Of a stretch of DNA of 19,203 bases, positions 1-7,684 are shown piece after piece. Within the stretch, counting starts at the first letter, position 1, and each line of letters starts with the position of its first letter. The DNA comes from an uncultured Porphyromonadaceae bacterium (lineage in GTDB: Bacteria > Bacteroidota > Bacteroidia > Bacteroidales > Muribaculaceae). The translations under genes were made by a program, and so were the position numbers. The DNA lies in assembly GCA_947166165.1 (NCBI GenBank), contig CAMVDK010000018.1, forward strand, positions 1-19,203. Direction: 5' to 3'. The notes beneath the pieces were generated by a model. The model did no database searches. It was given only the letters and a program-made list of their open reading frames with translations, and had not been told where the DNA came from.

Positions 1-221
1 CTGCCCACCACGTTGCCCATGGCGATATCGCCGTGGCCGCTGAGCGCCGACGAGATGCTTACAAACAGCTCCGGCGCCGAAGTGCCCATGCCCACAATGG
101 TGAGGCCGATGATGAAATTCGAAATCTTGGCCCGCTGCGCGATGGCCACACTCGAGTCGACAAGCAGGTCGGCTGCCACAAGCAGCAGCGCGAGACCCAG
201 TATGAGAAACAGATAGTCCAC
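1..221 (-). CDS. Na+/Ca2+ exchanger family (CaCA, YrbG-like) membrane protein, N-terminal part only
   Basis: The first 73 residues are visible and the rest lies beyond the left edge. They start MDYLFLILGLALLLVAADLL, a hydrophobic first membrane helix. Residues 46-51 read GTSAPE, followed by a stretch ending GDIAMGNVVG at about 64-73. This is the alpha-1 repeat of cation/Ca2+ exchangers, whose Glu and Asn/Ser residues bind the ion. Members of the family move Ca2+ across the inner membrane in exchange for Na+ or H+. The start is a GTG at 219-221: an in-frame stop lies four codons upstream, and no ATG fits before the first helix. The gene begins 34 bases after the plug protein on the same strand, so co-transcription is likely. 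Family assignment is firm; ion specificity cannot be judged from this fragment. Confidence 0.85.
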   Translation of the reverse strand, partial: MDYLFLILGLALLLVAADLLVDSSVAIAQRAKISNFIIGLTIVGMGTSAPELFVSISSALSGHGDIAMGNVVG

Positions 222-255
222 TGTGTGATATCAATGTTAAGTTTTCCGGTTGTGT

Positions 256-1530
256 TCAGTTGATCGACCGCGCCAGGCCGTAGCCCACAAGCTCGTCGTA
301 GCGTCCGCCACTGGGGCGGTGATACACCAGCACCGTGTACTGGTTCACCGTCTGGAACTTGTCGCCGTCGATCACCGCCGTCTGCCCCGTTCGGCTGCCG
401 TCGGGCACCCAGAGGTACTGGTAGTTGTAGGCTCCCTGCTTGAGCAGCAGGTCGTTCACATAGCAGCCCGTGCTGGCGTCGTATTTCATCAGGGTTTCCT
501 GTGCCGGCAGGCCGTGGGTGAACTCGCCCTCGAGGAAGATGTTGCCGCCGGTGAGCGGCCCGGCCGTGTTGAGCGTGAAATGCGTCACCAGGTAGTCGGC
601 GTCGATGCGGCTGTCGGCGCCCTCGGCGTTGCGGATGGTGAAGTGGCCGCGCTGCGTCTGGTCGTAGAGGTACTGCAAGTCGCGCCGCGGCTCGTCCACC
701 TGGAGCATGGCATGGTAGAACGGCTTCACATAGCCGATTTCGGCCACACCCATGTTGATGGAGTGGATGTTGACCGTCTCGAACCGGCGGTACTCGTTGC
801 CGGCCTCGAAGATGAGTTCGGGCTGATGGTCGTAGGTCACCATGCCTATGCCCGCGCTCATGGGGTAGCGGAGCACCACGGCATTGTCGGTGCGCGTGTT
901 CTGCATCACCACGGTGGCCAGTTCGCCATAGGGGTCGGCGATCGCGCCGGGCTTGTACTTCAGGTTGATGGTCAGCTGCTGGTGGGCGTCGTTGTAGGTG
1001 GCATCGGTGCGCGTGGTCACTTCGGTGAGCACGGTCACCTTGGGCTCCACCACCATGAAGCGCGTCTGGAAGAGCACCCGCTCGGGGTCGTCCTGCTCAT
1101 AGACGCGCAGCACGTAGTTGCCGCTGCGCAGGGGGCGCATGTCGGCATTGGGCAGGGCGAAGGTGTAGTTGTAGTAGTGCGTGAACGTGCTCTCGCTCTG
1201 GGCGTAGTCGTCGATGTCGGCATAGTTGAAGCCGTCCACATACTCCGCCTCCATCAACTGCGAGGGCGTCCACTGCGCGTCGCAGTGCAGCAGGCTGTAG
1301 CGCAGGTAGTGCACGTCGTAGTCGATGTAGTCGAAATTCACCACGATGCGGTCGTCGCTGCCCATCACCAGCACCGGCGGCAGATACATGTTGCTCTCCG
1401 GCGCCACCTTGAGCGAGCGCACATTGCTGTCGAAGATGGTCACCCGCGTGTCGGCGGTCGACTGCCCCCATGCGGCCAAGGCCACCAACGCTGCCGTGGC
1501 AGCCGTTGTCAAAAGTCGTTTCGCAATCAT
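256..1530 (-). CDS. Type IX secretion system plug protein (DUF5103 family)
   Basis: A 424-residue protein with a clear signal peptide: Lys/Arg near the start, a hydrophobic stretch at about 6-21, and likely cleavage after AAWGQ (about 23). The remainder looks like a beta-rich DUF5103 protein, with segments such as NFDYIDYDVHYLRYSLLHCD at about 65-84, PLTGGNIFLEGEFT (about 325) and a C-terminal YNYQYLWVPDG. In the characterised T9SS translocon, the Plug protein closes the lateral or periplasmic face of the SprA pore when no substrate shuttle is bound. Length and architecture fit that family, so a role in type IX secretion is inferred from family knowledge. The gene has its own promoter directly before the ATG and is followed by the exchanger. 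A nearby secreted protein (8892-11825) carries a sorting-like tail that could use this pathway. Recognition is by overall resemblance, not by a single motif. Confidence 0.85.
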   Translation of the reverse strand: MIAKRLLTTAATAALVALAAWGQSTADTRVTIFDSNVRSLKVAPESNMYLPPVLVMGSDDRIVVNFDYIDYDVHYLRYSLLHCDAQWTPSQLMEAEYVDGFNYADIDDYAQSESTFTHYYNYTFALPNADMRPLRSGNYVLRVYEQDDPERVLFQTRFMVVEPKVTVLTEVTTRTDATYNDAHQQLTINLKYKPGAIADPYGELATVVMQNTRTDNAVVLRYPMSAGIGMVTYDHQPELIFEAGNEYRRFETVNIHSINMGVAEIGYVKPFYHAMLQVDEPRRDLQYLYDQTQRGHFTIRNAEGADSRIDADYLVTHFTLNTAGPLTGGNIFLEGEFTHGLPAQETLMKYDASTGCYVNDLLLKQGAYNYQYLWVPDGSRTGQTAVIDGDKFQTVNQYTVLVYHRPSGGRYDELVGYGLARSIN

Positions 1531-1534
1531 GCGG

Positions 1535-1566
1535 CGAAATTACTGCAAGTTGAGCGAACCACAAAA
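1535..1566 (-). promoter_or_regulatory. Bacteroidota-type promoter of the plug gene
   Basis: Reading the minus strand, TTTG at 1562-1565 is followed by a 19-base spacer and TAATTTCG at 1535-1542, one mismatch from TAnnTTTG. Only four bases (CCGC) separate the -7 element from the ATG at 1528-1530, so the transcript would begin at or within a few bases of the start codon. Confidence 0.65.
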
Positions 1567-1636
1567 CAAAAGGCCAAGTTTTTTTGATTTTTGCCATCAG
1601 CCCGGGCCGGCGAAACGCTGCGCCCCTCCCCTCTGC

Positions 1637-2533
1637 TCACATGCCCTTGCGGTAGTCGCCGGGAGCCACGCCCGTCAGCCGGCGGAAATATTTTGAAAAG
1701 AAACTCGCATTGGGGAAATGCATCTCATCGCTGATTTGCTGCACCGTCTTGTCGGTGTGCCGCAGGGCCACCTTGATGTGGGTCACGATGGCGCTGTCGA
1801 TCCACTGCTTGGCCGTCTTGCCGCTCACCTGCGACACCACCGAGCCCAGATGGCGCTCCGTCAGGCACAGGCGGTCGGCATAGAAGGCCAGCCGGTGCTC
1901 GCTGCGGCAGTGCTCGTTCACCAATGCGATGAAACGGTCGAAGATGGCCGACGAGTGCGAAGCACGCCCGGCTTGCTGCGTGCTCGAGCGATACAACTGG
2001 TCGTAAATCCACATCAGCGACGCACAGCCACTGGCCACCGCCTCGCTGCACACAGGCTCCATGCGGGCCAACCGCCACAACGCCTGCACCTGGCTGCCGA
2101 TGGCCCCGGCCGCATCCTCGCTCACAGCAAGCTGAAAATCGCGCACCTCGCCACGGGCTATCGACGGCACATGGCCTGCGGCGAACGGAATGTCGGCAAA
2201 CCAGGCCATGCCCGCCACGCGCAACTCGCCCACCACCCTCTGCGGTTGCACGATGGTGCCGGGGGCGAAAAAGGCGATCATGCCGGGCTTCACCACACGG
2301 TCGATCAGATTGATGCACACGTGCACCTCGCCACTGGTCACCAGCCCCATGCGGTAATCGTCGATGAGCAGCGGCACCCCGCGCTCCACCATTTGCTCGA
2401 ACAGCGTCTGGGCGCCAAAGTAATTGATAACGGCAAAATCGGGGGTGAGCAGCAAGCATTCGTCGTCCAGCTTGCTCTCGCCAAGCACCGACCGAATCAT
2501 CTGATAATTGAATTTCTCAGGTCTTTTTTTCAT
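1637..2533 (-). CDS. AraC-family transcriptional regulator
   Basis: A 298-residue protein with a variable N-terminal domain of about 190 residues that probably senses a ligand, and a C-terminal AraC DNA-binding domain of about 100 residues. The second helix-turn-helix and the family signature are plain near the end: ISDEMHFPNASFFSKYFRRL, then TGVAPGDYRK. The ATG at 2531-2533 is preferred over an in-frame ATG 45 bases upstream, because a TATCTTTG promoter element at 2556-2563 lies inside that longer reading. The gene is divergent from the tripartite efflux operon starting at 2716, with 182 bases between them. That arrangement is typical of a local regulator, so it probably controls the efflux genes, and perhaps itself, in response to a toxic compound. 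The ligand is unknown. It lies 106 bases upstream of the plug gene on the same strand, but the plug gene has its own promoter. Confidence 0.92.
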   Translation of the reverse strand: MKKRPEKFNYQMIRSVLGESKLDDECLLLTPDFAVINYFGAQTLFEQMVERGVPLLIDDYRMGLVTSGEVHVCINLIDRVVKPGMIAFFAPGTIVQPQRVVGELRVAGMAWFADIPFAAGHVPSIARGEVRDFQLAVSEDAAGAIGSQVQALWRLARMEPVCSEAVASGCASLMWIYDQLYRSSTQQAGRASHSSAIFDRFIALVNEHCRSEHRLAFYADRLCLTERHLGSVVSQVSGKTAKQWIDSAIVTHIKVALRHTDKTVQQISDEMHFPNASFFSKYFRRLTGVAPGDYRKGM

Positions 2534-2555
2534 CACTTCTATTGATTTTCCACCG

Positions 2556-2563
2556 CAAAGATA
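2556..2563 (-). promoter_or_regulatory. -7 promoter element of the AraC regulator gene
   Basis: TATCTTTG on the minus strand matches TAnnTTTG exactly, 22 bases before the chosen ATG. No TTTG lies at the usual 19-21 base distance upstream; the nearest are 12 and 25 bases away. The -33 half is therefore weak, and this site mainly serves to fix the start codon. Confidence 0.6.
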
Positions 2564-2715
2564 GCGATTTCCGGCCAAAAATGAGCATCAAAACAGTCAA
2601 ATCCAACAAAAAGGACATATTCGCTTGAATTTAGATAACCGTCACGACAAAAAATGTGCCGAAATTTGCACCCGAAAACCTACGGTTCATTTTCACTCAT
2701 CCAAATTCACAGCGA

Positions 2716-3984
2716 ATGAAACGATTCACAATCATCACAACCTGCCTGTTGGCTCTGACTGCCGGCCATGGCCAGACGCTGCAGGAGTGCCATCAGGCCG
2801 CCGAGCGCAACTTCCCGCTCATCGTTCAGCGCGGCTTGATTGCACGGACTGCCGATGCCACCGTGGCCGGCATCCGCAACGCCTGGTTGCCACAGATTTC
2901 GGCCACAGCCCAAGCCACACTCCAAAGCGACGTCACCGCATGGCCCAGCGAAATGCAGTCGCTCATCGGCCAAATGGGGCTCGATCTGAAAGGACTCAAA
3001 AAGGACCAGTACCGCATCGGCATCGACGTCACGCAGACCGTCTACGACGGCGGCTCCATTTCCTCGCAGACCGAGGTGGCGCGCCGCCAGGCCGACGTGC
3101 AGGCCGCACAAAACGAGGTCAACCTCTATGCCGTGCACCGGCGCGTCAACGAGATGTACTTCGGACTGCTGATGCTCGACGAGCAAATCCGGCTCAAAGG
3201 CGACCTGCGCACTCTGCTCGAAAGCAACGAAAACAAATTGGCTTCGCAACTCAAGCACGGCGCTGTGGCCGAGAGCGATTATAATAAGGTGCGCGTTGAG
3301 CGCCTGGCTGCCGAACAGCAAATCGACGACCTCGCCGCGCAACGTCACACACTGGCGCGGCTGCTCGGCACGCTTTGCGGCATCGATGTCGAACAAGTGG
3401 AGAAACCTTCCGCCACCCCACCTTCGGCCTCCAGCCTCCGGCCTGAGCTGGCGCTCGTCGACGCACAGCTGCGACTGGCCGACGCGCAGCAGCGGTCGCT
3501 CGACGCGGCACTGCGCCCGCGCATCTCACTCTTCGCGCAGGGTTTCTACGGCTATCCCGGCTACAACCTGTTCGACGACATGATGCACCACCGCTGGTCG
3601 TTCGGTGGCATGATCGGGGCACGCATCAGCTGGAACATTGGCGCGCTCTATAACCGCCGTTCCGACAAGACCAAGCTCCAACTGCAACGCTTGCAGGCTG
3701 AGAACAGCCGCGACTTGTTTCTGCTCGACAACCGACTCGACAGTCTGCAGCACAGCGAGGGCATTGAGCGATACCGCAAACAAGCGCAGGCCGACAACGA
3801 AATCATCGCCCTGCGGTCGAAGGTGCGCAAAGCCGCCGAGTCGAAACTCCAGCATGGCATCTTCGACGTCAACGACCTTGTCAAGGAAATCAACAACGAA
3901 AATGCCGCACGCATCCAGCAAGCGGTCCACGAGCTGCAGATGCTCAAAGAAATCTACGACCTCAAGTACACCCTAAACAACTGA
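2716..3984 (+). CDS. TolC-family outer-membrane efflux channel
   Basis: A 422-residue protein starting MKRFTIITTCLLALTAGHGQ, a signal peptide with likely cleavage after GQ (20). The mature part begins TLQECHQAAERNFPLI, the usual first helix of outer-membrane efflux proteins. It then shows the two-fold pattern of long amphipathic helices and short beta segments: helix near TEVARRQADVQAAQNEVNLY, beta strands near SLFAQGFYGYPGYN and SFGGMIGARISWNIGALYNR, and a final long helix from about residue 330. Members form trimeric channels across the outer membrane and tunnel into the periplasm. An in-frame ATG 60 bases upstream is rejected because it would bury the signal peptide. This is the first gene of the operon, 31 bases before the adaptor gene. 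It is the exit duct of the ABC exporter encoded downstream. Confidence 0.93.
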   Translation: MKRFTIITTCLLALTAGHGQTLQECHQAAERNFPLIVQRGLIARTADATVAGIRNAWLPQISATAQATLQSDVTAWPSEMQSLIGQMGLDLKGLKKDQYRIGIDVTQTVYDGGSISSQTEVARRQADVQAAQNEVNLYAVHRRVNEMYFGLLMLDEQIRLKGDLRTLLESNENKLASQLKHGAVAESDYNKVRVERLAAEQQIDDLAAQRHTLARLLGTLCGIDVEQVEKPSATPPSASSLRPELALVDAQLRLADAQQRSLDAALRPRISLFAQGFYGYPGYNLFDDMMHHRWSFGGMIGARISWNIGALYNRRSDKTKLQLQRLQAENSRDLFLLDNRLDSLQHSEGIERYRKQAQADNEIIALRSKVRKAAESKLQHGIFDVNDLVKEINNENAARIQQAVHELQMLKEIYDLKYTLNN

Positions 3985-4015
3985 CACATTCATTCACCCT
4001 TCAACACCCGCGACA

Positions 4016-5020
4016 ATGACACGTATTCACATACTCACAACCTGCGTCATCGCCCTTGCGCTGGCAGCCTGCAACAACAGCGACAAGGAATTCGACGCCA
4101 CCGGCACCTTCGAGGTCACCGAAGTCACCATCTCGGCCAAAGCAACGGGCACCTTGACCAGCTTCGATATTGCCGAAGGACAGCAAATCGACGCACAGGC
4201 CGTGGTCGGGCACCTCGACGACACCCAACTGCGGCTGCAAAAGCAGCAGCTCGAGAGCAACAAGGCGCAGCTCGACGCCAACCGCCGCCAGCTCGGCGCC
4301 AACAAAGGCGCCACCGACAGCCGCCGCCTCGACCTCGACAGGCAGGTGGCCAGCCTCAAGCAGCAAATCGCCAACGCCAAGCGCGAGCGCGACCGCTACA
4401 ACGCCATGCTGCGCGACGGTGCCGTGCCGCGCAAGCAGGTCGACGAAATCAACTACCAAATCAGCGTCCTGGAAAAGCAGCTTGCCGCCACGCAGGACCA
4501 AATCCGCAGCAACAATGCCAGCCTGGCCCAGCAGAGCGCAGGCATCGAGGCCCAAATCGAGGGCATCAACGCTCAAAGCACTGGCATCGACAGCCAGATT
4601 GCGCAAATCGACGACCAAATCGCCAACACCGTCATAGCAAGCCCCATCGCCGGCAATGTGATCGAAAAGTACGTTGAGCAGGGCGAATTTGTCACCATCG
4701 GCAAACCGCTCTTCAAAGTCGCCGACACGCAGCACGTGGTGCTGCGCGCCTACGTCACCTCGGCACAACTCGAGCGCATCAAAGTGGGACAGGCCGTGAA
4801 GGTGACCACCGACTATGGCAACAATCAAGGGAAAACCTACAGCGGCACCATCGCCTGGATTTCAAGCCGCTCGGAGTTCACGCCCAAGACCATCGTCACC
4901 GAAGACGAGCGAGCCGACCTCGTGTATGCCGTCAAAGTGGCCGTCGAGGGTGGCAGCGACATCAAGATGGGCATGTACGGCAAACTCAAGTTCAAAATCC
5001 ACACCCCCTACGCGCAATGA
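4016..5020 (+). CDS. HlyD/membrane-fusion-type periplasmic adaptor lipoprotein
   Basis: A 334-residue protein with a lipoprotein signal: the hydrophobic stretch ends LALAAC, placing a lipobox at L16-A17-A18-C19, so it is probably lipid-anchored. Residues about 38-70 form the first lipoyl half, including ATGTLTSFDIAEGQQI. A coiled-coil hairpin rich in Gln/Lys/Ala heptads spans about 70-205. The second lipoyl half follows at about 206-240 (ASPIAGNVIEKYVEQGEFV), then a beta-barrel domain containing GMYGKLKFKI near the C-terminus. Adaptors of this kind bridge the inner-membrane transporter to the TolC channel. The hairpin includes near-repeats around IEAQIEGINAQSTGIDSQIA. The gene overlaps the ATPase gene by four bases (ATGA at 5017-5020), indicating translational coupling. 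The layout resembles the E. coli YbhG-F-S-R exporter with a lipid anchor. Confidence 0.93.
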   Translation: MTRIHILTTCVIALALAACNNSDKEFDATGTFEVTEVTISAKATGTLTSFDIAEGQQIDAQAVVGHLDDTQLRLQKQQLESNKAQLDANRRQLGANKGATDSRRLDLDRQVASLKQQIANAKRERDRYNAMLRDGAVPRKQVDEINYQISVLEKQLAATQDQIRSNNASLAQQSAGIEAQIEGINAQSTGIDSQIAQIDDQIANTVIASPIAGNVIEKYVEQGEFVTIGKPLFKVADTQHVVLRAYVTSAQLERIKVGQAVKVTTDYGNNQGKTYSGTIAWISSRSEFTPKTIVTEDERADLVYAVKVAVEGGSDIKMGMYGKLKFKIHTPYAQ

Positions 5021-6483
5021 CTCCAAGCATTATTGTCGACCATGTGAGCAAGGCCTTCGGCGAGGTGAAAGCGCTCGACCAGGTGTCGCTGCAGGTGCAA
5101 CGTGGCGAGGTGTTCGGGCTTATCGGTCCCGATGGCGCCGGCAAAACCACGCTGATGCGCATCCTGTGCACCCTGCTCAAACCCGACGAAGGCTCGGCGA
5201 CTGTCGACGGGTTCGACACCGTCGGGCAGATGGCGCAGATACGCCGGCGCGTGGGCTACATGCCCGGGCGGTTCTCGCTCTACGAAGACCTCACCGTTCG
5301 TGAGAACCTCGAGTTCTTCGCCCGGCTGTTCGGCACCACCGTCGAGGCCGGCTACAGCACCATCGGCCCCATCTATTCGCAAATCGAGCGCTTCGGCAAC
5401 CGAAGGGCGGGCGCGCTGTCGGGCGGCATGAAGCAGAAACTGGCGCTGTCGTGTGCCCTGGTCCACAAACCCAGTGTGCTCGTGCTCGACGAGCCCACCA
5501 CTGGCGTCGACCCCGTCAGCCGCAAGGAACTATGGGACATGCTCGCCACGCTCAAGCCACTGGGCATCACCATCGTGGCCTCTACGCCCTACCTCGACGA
5601 GGTGCGCCGCTGCCAACGCGTGGCCTTCCTGCACCAAGGACGCATCCAGGGCACCGGCTCGCCCGACGACATCCTCGACCGCTTCGCGCACATCTTCAAC
5701 CCTCCAGGCATCGAGCGTGCTGACGAAGTGCAGCAACACACCGCCGACAACGTCATCGAGGTGCAGCACCTGGTGAAAGCGTTCGGCGACTTCCACGCAG
5801 TCGACGACATCTCGTTCAACGTCAAGCGTGGCGAGATTTTCGGCTTCCTGGGAGCCAACGGCGCCGGCAAGACCACCGCCATGCACATGCTCACCGGCCT
5901 CAACCAGCCCACCAGCGGCACCGGCACTGTGGCGGGCTACGACATCCGCACCCAGCACGAACTCATCAAGCGACACATCGGCTACATGAGCCAGCGGTTC
6001 TCGCTCTACGGCGACCTCACCGTGGCCGAGAACATACGTTTATTCGCCGGCATCTACGGCATGAGCGACAGCGACATCGAGCGCAAAACCACCGCGCTGC
6101 TCGACCAGCTTCAGTTCGCCGACCATCGCAACGACCTCGTGGCCTCGCTGCCGCTGGGATGGAAGCAGAAACTGGCCTTCTCGGTGAGCATTTTCCATGA
6201 ACCATCGATTGTGTTCCTCGACGAGCCCACGGGCGGCGTCGACCCAGCCACACGCCGGCAGTTCTGGCAACTCATCTACGACGCCGCGCAACGCGGAATC
6301 ACCGTCTTCGTCACCACCCACTACATGGACGAGGCCGAATACTGCGACCGTATCTCCATCATGGTCGACGGCAAAATCCGCGCCATGGGCACTCCCGAAC
6401 AACTCAAGCAACAATTCCACCTGCCCGACATCGACCATGTGTTCACCCATCTGGCACGGCAGGCCAACCGATCAAGCGACTGA
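5017..6483 (+). CDS. Fused double ABC ATPase of a YbhF-type drug exporter
   Basis: A 488-residue protein with two ATPase domains in one chain. Domain 1 (about 5-230) has Walker A GPDGAGKTT (37-45), signature LSGGMKQ (134-140) and Walker B LVLDE (155-159). It has Gly84 where the Q-loop Gln belongs (YMPGRF) and Pro191 where the switch His belongs (ASTPYLDE). Domain 2 (about 246-470) has Walker A GANGAGKTT (279-287), Q-loop Gln326, Walker B VFLDE (399-403) and switch His435 (TTHYMDE), but a divergent signature LPLGWKQ (378-384). Assuming standard head-to-tail packing, one composite site is complete (domain 2 Walker motifs with domain 1 signature) and the other degenerate. The protein powers the two permeases encoded next. 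It overlaps the adaptor gene by four bases and ends three bases before the first permease. Confidence 0.95.
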   Translation: MTPSIIVDHVSKAFGEVKALDQVSLQVQRGEVFGLIGPDGAGKTTLMRILCTLLKPDEGSATVDGFDTVGQMAQIRRRVGYMPGRFSLYEDLTVRENLEFFARLFGTTVEAGYSTIGPIYSQIERFGNRRAGALSGGMKQKLALSCALVHKPSVLVLDEPTTGVDPVSRKELWDMLATLKPLGITIVASTPYLDEVRRCQRVAFLHQGRIQGTGSPDDILDRFAHIFNPPGIERADEVQQHTADNVIEVQHLVKAFGDFHAVDDISFNVKRGEIFGFLGANGAGKTTAMHMLTGLNQPTSGTGTVAGYDIRTQHELIKRHIGYMSQRFSLYGDLTVAENIRLFAGIYGMSDSDIERKTTALLDQLQFADHRNDLVASLPLGWKQKLAFSVSIFHEPSIVFLDEPTGGVDPATRRQFWQLIYDAAQRGITVFVTTHYMDEAEYCDRISIMVDGKIRAMGTPEQLKQQFHLPDIDHVFTHLARQANRSSD

Positions 6484-6486
6484 CCT

Positions 6487-7545
6487 ATGAACGATTTCTC
6501 CAGTTTTGTGCTCAAAGAGGCCAAACACATCGTGCGCGACCGCCGCACAATGCTCATCCTGTTCGGCATGCCGCTGGTGCTGATGCTGCTGTTCGGTTTC
6601 GCCATCACCACCGACGTGCGCAACGTGCGCACCGTGGTGGTCACCTCGCAGGTCGACCACCTCACACGACAGGCCGTCGACCGGCTCGCAGCCAGCACCT
6701 ACTTCACCATCACAGCCACCGTGGCCACGCCAGCCGACGCCGAACTACTCATCCGCAGCCAGAAGGCCGACCTGGCAGTGGTGTTCAGTCACGACTTCGC
6801 CTCGCGCCATGGTGGCGTGCAGTTCATCGTCGACGGCTCCGACCCCAACATGGCTCAGCAATGGACCAACTATGCCACCCAGACCCTGCTCAACCCCGAG
6901 GTTGGCCTTGTCGACCTGAAACTGCTCTACAACCCACAGATGCGCAGCGCCTACAACTTCGTGCCGGCCATCATGGGCATGCTTCTCATGCTCGTTTGCG
7001 CCATGATGACAAGCATCAGCATCGTGCGAGAAAAGGAAAAGGGCACCATGGAGGTGCTGCTCGTCTCGCCAGTCAAACCGCTCATGATCATCGTCGCCAA
7101 AGCCGTGCCCTACTTGGTGCTTGCTTTTGCCATCTTGCTCACCATCCTCGGCATGGCGCGGTGGGTGCTCGACGTGCCGCTCAACGGCTCTATGGCGTGG
7201 ATCGTCGTCATCTCGGTTGTCTACATCGTGCTCGCGCTGTCGCTCGGACTGCTCATCAGCAACGTGGCCCGCACGCAACTCGTGGCGCTGCTGCTCTCGG
7301 CCATGGTGCTGCTCATGCCCATCGTCATGCTCTCGGGCATGATGTTCCCCGTGGAGTCGATGCCCCGCGTGCTGCAATGGGTGTCGGCCGTGATTCCGCC
7401 GCGCTACTACATCGACGCCATGCGCAAACTCATGATTATGGGTGTGGGCATCGAGCAGGTGGCGCGCGAGGTGGCCATTCTTGTCGGCATGACTTTGGCA
7501 TTGCTCACCCTGGCACTCAAATCGTTCAACAACCGGCTTGAATGA
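6487..7545 (+). CDS. ABC-2 type permease (YbhS/YbhR-like), first subunit
   Basis: A 352-residue inner-membrane protein with the ABC-2 exporter layout. There is a short cytoplasmic N-terminus (KEAKHIVRDRRTM) and a first membrane helix at about 21-40. A periplasmic domain of about 115 residues follows, then five further helices at about 158-180, 205-225, 237-258, 264-284 and 329-346. The conserved cytoplasmic coupling segment REKEKGTMEVLLVSP follows the second helix (181-195), and a conserved P-R-Y-Y motif lies near 305. It would form one half of the translocation path driven by the double ATPase. The start lies three bases after the ATPase stop, so the two are co-translated. The substrate is unknown; relatives export drugs, dyes or other amphipathic compounds. 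Confidence 0.94.
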   Translation: MNDFSSFVLKEAKHIVRDRRTMLILFGMPLVLMLLFGFAITTDVRNVRTVVVTSQVDHLTRQAVDRLAASTYFTITATVATPADAELLIRSQKADLAVVFSHDFASRHGGVQFIVDGSDPNMAQQWTNYATQTLLNPEVGLVDLKLLYNPQMRSAYNFVPAIMGMLLMLVCAMMTSISIVREKEKGTMEVLLVSPVKPLMIIVAKAVPYLVLAFAILLTILGMARWVLDVPLNGSMAWIVVISVVYIVLALSLGLLISNVARTQLVALLLSAMVLLMPIVMLSGMMFPVESMPRVLQWVSAVIPPRYYIDAMRKLMIMGVGIEQVAREVAILVGMTLALLTLALKSFNNRLE

Positions 7546-7684
7546 CACATCGCATCTCACTCTGCAGCTTGACAAAACATCATGTCACCTTCATTGATTA
7601 TTTAAAGAGCCTGCATCGTTAAGCAACACTTTAGGCATTCCGTCCGCAACCAGTCCCGTCGTTCCACAATATACCCATTCAATC

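Noticed and set aside
250..1587. 445-codon plus-strand frame opposite the plug gene
   Set aside because: Its Val/His/Gly-rich translation lacks domains, while the opposite frame has a signal peptide and fits the DUF5103 family.
7546..7684. Internal promoter before the second permease
   Set aside because: No TAnnTTTG-like element with a TTTG about 20 bases upstream was found in the gap.
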